DNA from: Pleurotus ostreatus/Saccharomyces cerevisiae fusant
Lineage: Eukaryota; Opisthokonta
Reading direction: 5' to 3'
DNA length: 19,292 bases
Assembly (NCBI GenBank): GCA_024196135.1
Contig: JAMQCK010000605.1
Span: 1-19,292 of the forward strand
Part shown: positions 10,789 to 18,843 of the stretch, one piece after another
Numbering within the stretch: the first letter of the stretch is position 1
Layout: each line of letters opens with the position of its first letter
Notes under the pieces: generated by a model
What the model was told of the DNA's origin: nothing
Seen by the model: the letters and a program-made list of their open reading frames with translations, nothing else
Database searches by the model: none
Translations under genes and position numbers: made by a program

Positions 10789-11772
10789 ACCCCACTCGCC
10801 TCCGTCTTTCCGGATCCCGTTCTCATCGTCGCGCGCAATCACGAGCCTGGACGCGTAGGCCACGGCGTACGCTGCGCGTTCCCTGCCGACGATTAGCGCA
10901 TCCCCTCTGCGCGATTAGCGAATCCAGTGTTCGTGCCGCTGCGCTGGATGAGTGCATCCCGCAGACATCCCGGACCCTCCATACGATTGGAGGCTATCAT
11001 CACGAGCCGCATCAAGTTCGTTCGTCAGCTATCGTCGCCGAGATCCGCCTACGTCGCCCTGAACATGCGCGCTCGGCGTGTGCGCGAAGCAGCGCAGGAG
11101 CAGGTCAAGCGCTCCCTCGCGCCGTGTCAGACAGCATAGCCGACGCGTCTGGCGGCGAAGCGAGTACGAAAATCGCGCCAGAACACCGCGCCGCCTCGTT
11201 GTCGTCGTGCGCCACGTCCTCCCCGTCGACGGGCGGGTCAACGATACCCGCGCTTCGTGCCGCACTGTTGCCGACTGCCCCGCACCAGGCACGGGTCGCG
11301 CCCGCGGGGAAGTCGCCCCGCCCGAGCACGCGGTGCGCGCGCCCTGTCCGCACGCGCGTCGGCCGCCGCGCCTGCCAGCGCGCGCGCTTTTGTCAGCGAC
11401 CGACGCCGCCGGGGCGGAGTCCAGGGCGCCCGGCGTCCCGGCGTGCTTCTCGGGTTTCGCACAGCCCGCGCGCTGGCGGCTGCGCCGCCGCGATCGATGG
11501 GGGAGATGAGCCGGCGCCCGCGCGCGTCCAGGCCCGGACCGTGCCCCCGCAGGCGACGCGCGCGCGCATTTCATCACCGACGCCCCAGCTGACCGGCGGC
11601 TCCGGCGGGCGGGCACGGGTGGTGATCATTGATGGGCCGCCGTCGGCCTTTTCAAATAGACCGGTCCCGCCGACGCGCGCCCCGACTTCCCCGCCCCCGC
11701 CTTGTCCCCTTCACTCACCTGCTTCCCCCTTCCCCTACTTCCTGGTTGTGCATACACCCTCAGTACACCACC
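10789..11772. other. GC-rich region upstream of the GATA-like gene
   Basis: A strongly GC-rich stretch, especially 11100-11620, in which several frames are open on both strands. That is expected from composition, and I do not assign a gene. One plus-strand frame is open from 10512 through 11840, but it runs past the start of the next gene in another frame and has no recognisable domain. The last 75 bases (about 11697-11772) are rich in C and T, typical of a fungal core promoter and leader ahead of the ATG at 11773. Confidence 0.5.
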
Positions 11773-14700
11773 ATGTCCATGGCGGCTGCCTCACCCCGCC
11801 ACACCGCGTCCCCGCCCTCCCCGCCACCCGGCGTCATTGACCCCAACGCCACCCCCGCCGCCCTCGCCAAGCTCCTCGCCGATCAGCTTCATGAGTGCGA
11901 AGCCCTCCGCGGTGCACTCTCTGCCGAACGCGCTCGCGCCGATGCCGCAGAGCGCCAGCTTGCCGCACTGCAAGGCCCTCCCGCCACCGCGATCGCCGAG
12001 TACGAGGAGCGCCTAAGGCAGGCTGACCAGGCGCGTGTCGCCGCAGAGCGCATGCGCGATGCGTCGGAGCGCGCGAGGGAGGACGCCGAGGCGCGCGTGC
12101 GCGGCATCGCAGAGTCCTGGGCGCAGCTGAACGCGTACCTCCGGATGGCGGAGGTGCGCGCCGCGGACGCGCGCTTGGGCTTCGATCGCCTCGTCACTAT
12201 GGGCGGACAACCAGTCCCCATGTCGCAGGGCGGTGGGGAGACCAGCAATATGCTCATCCCTGGCGCTCGCCGTGCCAGATCGCCCAGCATGGATGCCGGC
12301 GCTTATCCGCCTGCGAAGCGCTCGAGACACGTATGTCCCCTTCTTACTGCTCATACTTCGTTACTGACGATCTACTCAGGACCCCAATCACCGCGCACGC
12401 TCGCGGAGCACCAGTCCGAGCGTTGAAGAACTGATCATCGAGGCGTCTGGCGAGGCGCCAGCGGACTCATCCTCACAGACCCCTCGCCGTGCCACCTACC
12501 CACCGGCGTACGCCGATGCCAGCCGCAGCTACGCAGATCCCAACCGCGGCGCCTACGATACGAACCGCGCCTACGACGCCCGTCGCGCGTACACCGACCC
12601 CAACCACCTCCGCGCCGGCCCGAGCAGCCACACCATCCAAAGCCAGGTCGTCCAGCTCACCCCGCACAACGCGTACCCACGACCCTCGCCGCCGAACGCA
12701 CAGCTCGCGCTAGCGCCGACCACGCAAATATCTGCCTACCCCTCCCCCCCAGCGCAATTACCACCAAACACCGTGGCTCTCCCACCGCCGAGCAATGGGC
12801 TCGCGTCGTCCTCGTCTAATACCATCGCCTCGACCTCATCGTCTGCCGTCCCACCGTCCAGCTCCCTCGCGCCGCCACCGTCCAGCTCCCTCGCGCCACC
12901 ACCGTCCAGCTCCCTCGCGCCACCACCGTCCAGCTCCCTCGCGCCACCACCGCGCAAGCACCGCGAGCGGCCGCTCCCGAACCCCCAGCGCGGCATCGGC
13001 ACCGTGAAGCACCACTACCAGAGCCGGCCCTTCGCGCCGAAGGCGTCGCCGTTCATGAAGGAGCATAAGAATCGGGCGCGGGAGGCGGAGCAAAGGGCTC
13101 GCGAGGGTGAAGAGAGGAGGGGAGAGGAGGGGAGTCGCGGCGACGAGAGAAGTGGGGAGGGTATGAGCCGTGGTGATGAGAGAAGCCGTGGTGACGAGAG
13201 GAATCGTGGCGAAGACAGAAACACGGACGAGCGCAGCCGAGACGCGTCGAGGAGCAGGGACGTGGATGAGAGGAGGGGTGAGTTATTGCATCTTTGCTTT
13301 CCTCTAATTTTCCCCTCCGCCTTTCGCTAACGATCTACATAGCTCCCGCCTCCCGCGTCTCCCCCTCCGACGAGGACGCGCCGGGCTCGCCGGACAGCAC
13401 GTTCAACGCGGTCAATTCGATGGCGAATGAGGTCAACGAGCAGAACGGGTCCAACGAGGCAACGACCGCGAACACCGCGCCTAGCTACCCGAAGACTAAT
13501 GCGGAGGGACAGAGAATTTGTCGGCAGGTGAGTGTGGGGTTTTTGGATTTTTCTGCGCGGTCGTAAATCTCCTCTGTTCTCTCTATTTCTTCCATCGCCC
13601 TTTTTTCCTTTCTTCCTGGCCTCAATCTTCCTTTCTCTTTTCTCTTTCATCTCGCCCTAATCTCCGTCGTGTGTGTTCGTACGCTCTCCATCCCTATCCC
13701 AGACTGCGGCCTTACGTCCTCCTCCGATCCTTTGTTCCGTGTCTGCGTGTCCTCACCCTGCATGCCACTTCCTCGCTCGTCTATCCGTGTCCCGTGCCCC
13801 AATTGTACACGCCGCTGCCTCGTGCGTTCCTGGCGCGTATACGCTTCTGGCGCCTGCGCGCGCTCTTCCATTGTGCGGGTGATGCTTCGCTATAGGCGGG
13901 ACTACTCGACTGTGCGCTTTCCGGGTCACTCGTGCGCATCCGCAGGGTCATTCGGGCGCGTACAGGGTCACTGGTGCGCGCCCGAGGTCACTTGCCCTCC
14001 CTTCCATCGTGCGGGCCGCTTCCTCTGGGCAGCATGCCGCTCGAGCTAGGCAGCGGGCAGCTAGCCGCTCCCCTTTGGCGCGCGCAGTGCTTCTCGGGCG
14101 CCTGTCCGTCGGAGCGACGATCCCGCCGTATACCCTGCGCCGGAGTTGTACTGCTGCGCCCGTGCACGAGGGCGGTGCGTGGGGTGCAGGGGAGATGCGT
14201 GGGGTGCGCGGGTGATGCGTGGGAGGTGGCGCCAATCGATGGATAGCGATGGACGGCGTGCGGGGGAGATCGGGCGTTGGGCGCGCGAGGGAGAAGGGAG
14301 TGGGATCACGGTCGGGCGAGCGGGGTCATGGGCTGGCGCGCCAGGGAAGGCGGACGCATCTGGGCTGGCTGGCGCGCGGCCCGAGTCTACTAGGGCGCGC
14401 TTGTTATGGCGTGGAGCGCTCATTCTAGGCGGGTGCGCGCTTCTTCGGTGGCCAGGATCGCTCGCGGCGCTCCTTGACTTTTCATCTCCGTCCCCGCCTA
14501 TCCTTCATCAGTCTATCTCTGTTCATCGGCGGCATGCCGGCGGTCCACCTTGCTTGACGTGGCATGATCTCAATGATTGCTGACGTCGCTCGACCTCGAC
14601 AATTGCTGACGCGTTCCTTTCCCTAGTGCGGACAGCCTGGACGATACAAGGATGGCAAGTGCGTCGAGAAGTGGGGTCCGGGGCCGATGGGCCCGGGGAC

Positions 14701-16673
14701 GGTGTGCGATCGGTGTAGGAAGAAGATGAAGCGGGTTGAGAGGAGGGGGACGGTAGGCGGAATACCGAATCCGACGGGAGGTGAGTCTGTAGTTCACTAA
14801 TAAAGGTCCTCCTTCTGCTTTCGAAGTCAAGCAATCATGAATCCTCAATCCTCAACTTCAACGCCGTACTAACAACAAATGCCCAGGTACCCTCATCAAC
14901 CTCACCACCGCCCAAGCCCCAACAACCCGCGTGCTCCAACACGCACGCACAATGCCCACCTACCCCGACGACCGCCACTCGCCATACGACCGCCACCCAG
15001 CATACTCGCCCGAGCGGTTCGACAGGCGCTACGCAGGCGAGGACCGTGCAGTCGAAGATCGCGGTCAGGATCGCGGTCGGTACGTCGCCGACGACCGCTT
15101 CGAGGACCGCGCGCAGTACGCGAGCGGCTCACGCGATTACGCAGGTGAAGAGCGCAGATATGCGGGTGAAGACCGGAGGTACGCGAGTGGGGACGAGCGC
15201 CTGGGGGACGGTAGACATGCGAACGGGGACGAGGGCCCACGGTACCGCGATTTCGTCAAGGAGGCGCGGTACGGGCGCAGCGCGCAAGCATATCCCTCGC
15301 CGGAGCCACGATACGGGGACCCGCGGTTTGGGGCGTATGATTCGCTTTCGGAGAGCAGGCAGCGATATCCGGCGAGTGTGTCCGACGCGCGATACGCGAC
15401 GCCGTCGAGGGCTCTGACGGCGCAAGCTACGTATCCGCCTGGACCCAACGCGCGCTATGCGTCGAGCGAGGGGCTTGACTACCGCCATGCACCTGTCGAC
15501 GGTCGATTTACAGCATCGTACCCGCCCGCGCCGACTAGCCAACGTTCTCTGACCGCCGACGCTCCGTCTCCTTCGTCGCGGATGCTCACCAGCCCCGTCC
15601 GCGTCGTCGTCGCGAGCCCTGTGAGCGAGGACGCGGACGGGGAAGCGGAGGAAGAGGACGAGCTGATGGCCGATGAGCCGACGCAGGCGGACGAAGACCA
15701 TCCGGCGTGGAACGGGAACGGCTCGTCCGATGCGATGGACGTCGACGGCCCTCGGGTGTCAAACGCTCGGAATAACGCCCTTTCTGCGCGGCTCTCGCCA
15801 CGTCGGAGCTCGCCTGCGCGACCACCACCACCTCTCGAGGACGACGTCGATGCGGATATCGTGGCGGCCATCGACGGGCCTTCCAACAGTCGATCCGCGC
15901 CATCCATGAGCGCTCGATCTGCGCCGTCGGTTGGCTCAGCGCCTTCGACCAGCGCGCGATCCATACGCGACGACGACGTGGACGCGGACATCGCCGCCGC
16001 GGTTGACGACCCCTCGGACGACGCTCCTCGCTCTCGACATGTTAGCGAGGCGCGCTCGCGGCACGACGGCGAGGCACGCTCAAGACACGACGACGTCGAC
16101 GCCGACATTGCCGCTGCAGTCGACGTCGACGCGGACATCGCCGCTGCAGTCGACGCCGACGCCGACGCCGACCTCCACGATGCCCTCGACGCCGACCTCC
16201 ACGACGCCGCAGACGCTGCTCGTGCGGCTGTTGGCTCTCGCTCCGGCTCGCGCGTCGCGTTTTCGGATACGGCGTCGCATTCGTCGGTGGACGCGGATGG
16301 GGAGGTGGAGGAGGTGGGGAGGGGTCGGGGTCCTTATGAGGCGGGGAGCGGGTCGCAGGGTGTTGGGGAGAGGCGCGGGTCCCACGAGTCGGGAAGGGGC
16401 TCGCATGCGCCGTCGCGTTCGGGTTATCCCTCTACGTACACGCACGGTGCTGGTGCTGCCTCTGCGTACAACGCCGGTGCTCCCTCCGCCCCCTCCCACC
16501 CTGTCGACTCCGCTTCCGCGTACCCTCACCCCGCGTCCGCGTACCCTCCCCCCGCGTCCGCATACCCTCACCCCGCGTCCGCAACAGACGCAGACGCGGA
16601 CGGCGAAGCCGAGGACGAGGATGACGAGTTGCTTGCCGCGGTCGATGCGGCGGAGGCGGGTGAGAGGGCGTGA
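11773..16673 (+). CDS. Large nuclear protein with atypical GATA-like zinc finger
   Basis: Protein of about 1193 residues from five exons: 11773-12330, 12380-13277, 13343-13527, 14627-14780, 14887-16673; all introns are GT-AG and keep frame (49, 65, 1099, 106 nt). Residues 30-135 form an Ala/Glu/Arg-rich coiled coil, followed by a basic PAKRSRH motif. Residues 344-375 are four PPSSSLAP repeats and 420-485 are an RGDERS-type charged tract. The finger is CRQC...CDRC with C545, C548, C574 and C577, preceded by WGPGPMGPGTV and followed by the basic RKKMKR. The W..GP.GP.T.C..C pattern resembles the GATA fingers of White Collar-type proteins, but the loop is 25 residues instead of 17-18. The C-terminal half is disordered, with RYAGED, VDADIAAA and YPHPASA repeats and an acidic end with DELLAAVDAAE. 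It is a probable DNA- or chromatin-binding regulator. An in-frame ATG at 11632 could add 47 residues; I chose 11773 for its CACC context and the C/T-rich leader. Confidence 0.8.
12851..12952. repeat. 24-bp coding minisatellite (PPSSSLAP x4)
   Basis: Four near-perfect 24-base units at 12851-12874, 12875-12898, 12899-12922 and 12923-12946, plus six bases of a fifth. The copies differ only at the last base of the unit, a silent Pro codon difference. Each unit encodes PPSSSLAP in the GATA-like gene. The near identity suggests recent expansion, and the multiple-of-three period leaves the frame intact. Confidence 0.95.
13923..13996. repeat. 20-22-bp degenerate minisatellite in intron 3
   Basis: Three units beginning GGGTCA at 13923-13944, 13945-13964 and 13965-13985, then a partial GGTCACTTGCC. 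The second half of each unit is a GC-rich purine/pyrimidine alternation (GTGCGC, GGCGCG, GTGCGCGC). Unit lengths are 22, 20 and 21 bases. Confidence 0.7.
14176..14230. repeat. 20-bp minisatellite in intron 3
   Basis: Two full 20-base units at 14176-14195 and 14196-14215, both starting TGCGTGGGGTGC, and a partial third starting TGCGTGGGAGG. G-rich on the plus strand. Confidence 0.8.
15840..16215. repeat. Aspartate/alanine repeat coding region
   Basis: Part of exon 5 of the GATA-like gene, about residues 917-1042. The motif DVDADI(A/V)AA(V/I)D occurs four times: once near 15842, once near 15974, and twice back to back at 16092-16151, where the period is 30 bases (VDVDADIAAA). A DADADADLHDALDADLHDA tail follows. 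Copies differ mostly at third positions, which indicates older duplication with retained protein sequence. Confidence 0.85.
16518..16580. repeat. 21-bp coding repeat (AYPHPAS x3)
   Basis: Three 21-base units at 16518-16538, 16539-16559 and 16560-16580, encoding AYPHPAS, AYPPPAS and AYPHPAS in the C-terminal part of the GATA-like protein. Units differ by one or two bases. Confidence 0.9.
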
Positions 16674-16910
16674 GTGGCGAGGGGAGAGGCGATGGTCGAG
16701 TCAAGGGGAGATGCGAGTAGCGGAGAGAGGAGGGGAGAGAGCCGATGGGAGGTGGGTGGTGGGGAGAGGTGGGGAGAGGCGACGGGTGAAGAGAGGAGGG
16801 GAGAGGGCGTGATGGGAGGAGAGAAGGAGAGGCGTTTGGTTTAGACTTTGCACCCTGCACTATGCTTTGTTATCTTTATAACCTATTCTGTATGTTCTAT
16901 GTGGTACTTA
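16674..16910 (+). terminator. 3' untranslated / end region of the GATA-like gene
   Basis: After the TGA at 16671-16673, the plus strand is almost pure purine to about 16830 (repeated GAGGGGAGAG-type words), then turns AT-rich at 16838-16905 with TTATCTTTATAACC and TATGTTCTATGT. That AT-rich block is the likely polyadenylation region; no perfect AATAAA is present. The boundary is inferred. Confidence 0.5.
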
Positions 16911-17530
16911 CATCTGGGTCTATGCAATTGTTTGCCTGTCATCTAGCGAACTGTCTGCCGGTAATCTAGCGAGTTGAACGACTGTGAATGTGAGGGGCCG
17001 GGGATTCTGAAGGCGCTGAATGAGAGCAAGTACGTATTCTGAAGGAGAGCAAGTACAGATTCCGAAGGAGTGCCAGTTCGGAAATGCGGAGCAAGAGCCT
17101 GCAGCAGAGCAAGAGCCAGCAGCAGAGTGAACGTCAGGCTGGACTCTCGTGCCGGTACGCTCAGATGCCCTGAACGGCACTCCACGAAGCCTGCGCCCCT
17201 GCCCTTACACTCCGCCTTACCCTGACCCTCGCCTTGCCCTGACCATCGCCTTTCCCGGCATCCTCGCCTTCCCCGGTATCCTCGCCTTCCCCAGTATCCT
17301 CCCGTCCCACTTCGTCTGCTCTCCTCCCGTCCGCGCGCGAGCTGCGCCTTCCACGCCGACGCGCTAGCCATCACCCATCGCTCCACCCTCTCTCTTCGCT
17401 CCCTTTCCCTCTCCGCTTCCGCCCTCTGTCTCTGCACTGCCCTCGCTGAACTCCCCACCTCACTGAACAGTCGTCGGACCTCTGCGAGGGAAGGATGTGC
17501 AGGGGGACCCTAGGGCATCGAAGGGGCATT
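16911..17530. other. Gene-poor region with short tandem repeats
   Basis: No supported gene. A minus-strand frame of 171 codons (17458-16943) is open but low-complexity and shares the space with another open minus frame. Two 23-base units beginning GAGAGCAAGTAC lie at 17022-17044 and 17045-17067, with a decayed third after them. Repeated AGCAAGAGCC(T)GCAGCAG words follow to about 17125. Confidence 0.5.
17246..17299. repeat. 18-bp tandem repeat, 3 copies
   Basis: Units at 17246-17263, 17264-17281 and 17282-17299, each beginning TCGCCTT and ending ATCC, with two or three differences between copies. Weaker related sequence (CTCGCCTTGCCCTGACC) precedes them. Confidence 0.85.
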
Positions 17531-17660
17531 GCAGTTCGCGCCTGGAGTGCCGAGTGACGAGCGCGCACCTGGAGTGACGAGCGCGCACCTGGAGTGACGC
17601 GTGCGCACCTGGAGTATCCAGTGCGCGCCTGGGATCATATGCATCCGCCTGGGAAGTGAG
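17531..17660. repeat. 20-bp minisatellite, about 6 copies
   Basis: Five units in strict 20-base register from 17561 to 17660, plus an earlier copy at 17531-17550 followed by a 10-base insertion that repeats GAGTGACGA. The common core is GCGCACCTGG(A/G)(A/G). Similarity falls towards 17660. The period is not a multiple of three, and no gene is assigned here. Confidence 0.9.
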
Positions 17661-18401
17661 CCCGAGGTCAGTGAGCACTCTGGACAAGATGCGCACCGTC
17701 TGTTCTTGTCGCGCCACCCCGACCTGTACATGCCGCATCCTACCCCGTCCTCCATCCCCTCCTCCGAACCGTCTCACGCGCTGAACAAGAGCAAGGTGGA
17801 AGGCCAGGGCGAATACCCAACCGTACGGACACCCTTGTCGGCTTCGTTCTCGCCCGTCTATTTTCCACATCGCTTTCTCCCTTCTCCCTTCTCCCTTCTC
17901 CCTTCTCTCGTCGTGCTCCCCCACGTCCACCCCTGGTCGACTTCGGCCAACCCCCGGACAACGCTTTTGGCGACCTCGTCTCACACCGCTTCTTCCGACC
18001 TCTGCCTCGCACCACCTCCCTCACCCTCCCTCTCCGCGCTCGCCCATGGGGGAGGCGCGTACGAGGAGCGGGAGGACGAGGCGCGTACGAGGAGCGAGAG
18101 GGCGAGGCGGGTGTATGTGAAGGAAGACAGGGCGAGGCGGGGATGGGGGTGGGAGTAGCGAAGATGTGGGGTGGGAGCAGCGAGAGGTAGGGAAGGGAGG
18201 GAGAGAGGGGAGGGATGAAGGCGACGAAGAGAGGGACGAAGGCGGCGAAGAGAGGGACGAGGGACGAAGGCGACGATGCGAGGGCCGCCGAGGGGAAGAG
18301 GGCCGCCACGAAGAATGAGAGAGCGAAGGTGCAAAGTGAGCAGTGAGTGACGGATGACCACGTTGCTGGGAGGTGAATGCGGACGGAGGCGGAAAGATGG
18401 G
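17661..18401. other. Gene-poor region, low complexity
   Basis: No supported gene. A 7-base repeat (TTCTCCC x4) lies at 17875-17902. From about 18040 the plus strand becomes purine-rich, with repeated GAGGACGAGGCG and GGGACGAAGGCG words. All three minus-strand frames are open over long stretches here only because the complementary strand is C/T-rich and so lacks stop codons. Confidence 0.55.
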
Positions 18402-18560
18402 AGGTATGGATACGCGCGAGGGAAGGTATGGATACGCGCGAGGGAAGGTATGGATACGCGCGAGGGAAGGTATGGATACGCGCGAGGGAAGGTGCGGACA
18501 AGAGCACGAGGGAAGGTGCGGACAAGAGCACGAGGGAAGGTGCGGAGAAGAGCATGGGTA
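18402..18560. repeat. 22-bp minisatellite x4 followed by 24-bp variant x2-3
   Basis: Four identical 22-base units at 18402-18423, 18424-18445, 18446-18467 and 18468-18489 (AGGTATGGATACGCGCG then AGGGA). They pass into 24-base variants at 18490-18513 and 18514-18537 (AGGTGCGGACAAGAGCACG then AGGGA) and a decayed copy to about 18560. The perfect identity of the first block implies very recent expansion. Confidence 0.95.
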
Positions 18561-18768
18561 GAGAGGGAGGGCGCGTAAGAGAGGGAGGCGCGCGTAAGAG
18601 AGGGGCGGGCGCAAGAGAGGGGTGCGCGGGCAAGAGAGGCGAAGGAAGGGGCGGTGGAAAAGGAGGGGTGAGCGGTACGAAGGAAAGGGAGAGGGCCGAT
18701 GGAGGCGAAGTAAAAAAACAATCGCCACCAATCGGATCGGTAAGTAGCCTTCGACATCCGTCGGAGCC

Positions 18769-18843
18769 GTTCGCGATGGCGTCCCTCGCGTCTGTTTTCG
18801 ATGGCGTCCCTCGCGCCGGTTTTCGACGGCTTCCCTCGCGCCC
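18769..18843. repeat. 25-bp tandem repeat, 3 copies
   Basis: Units at 18769-18793, 18794-18818 and 18819-18843, sharing TTTTCGATGGCGTCCCTCGCG with a few changes. A CCAAT sequence lies about 40 bases upstream (18728-18732). I see no coding function. Confidence 0.85.

Larger units (their letters stand above)
13528..14626 (+). other. 1099-nt intron inside the zinc-finger coding sequence
   Basis: Bounded by CAG/GTGAGT at 13528 and TTTCCCTAG at 14626, with CTGAC about 16 bases before the acceptor. It is about twenty times longer than the other introns here and separates CRQ from the next Cys of the finger. It begins with a pyrimidine-rich stretch (13565-13660), becomes GC-rich, and carries two tandem arrays with a period of 20-22 bases. 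Scattered open frames inside have no recognisable domain. I see no terminal inverted repeats or transposase. Confidence 0.75.

Noticed and set aside
11029..11616. Minus-strand open frame of 195 codons
   Set aside because: Arg/Ala-rich translation typical of a chance frame in very GC-rich DNA. It has no domain, and it competes with plus-strand frames over the same bases.
10512..11840. Long plus-strand open frame before the GATA-like gene
   Set aside because: Several frames on both strands are open in this GC-rich stretch. It has no recognisable domain and runs into the GATA-like gene in a different frame.
18402..18560. CRISPR-like direct repeats
   Set aside because: The repeats are contiguous with no unique spacers, so this is a minisatellite, and the genome is eukaryotic.
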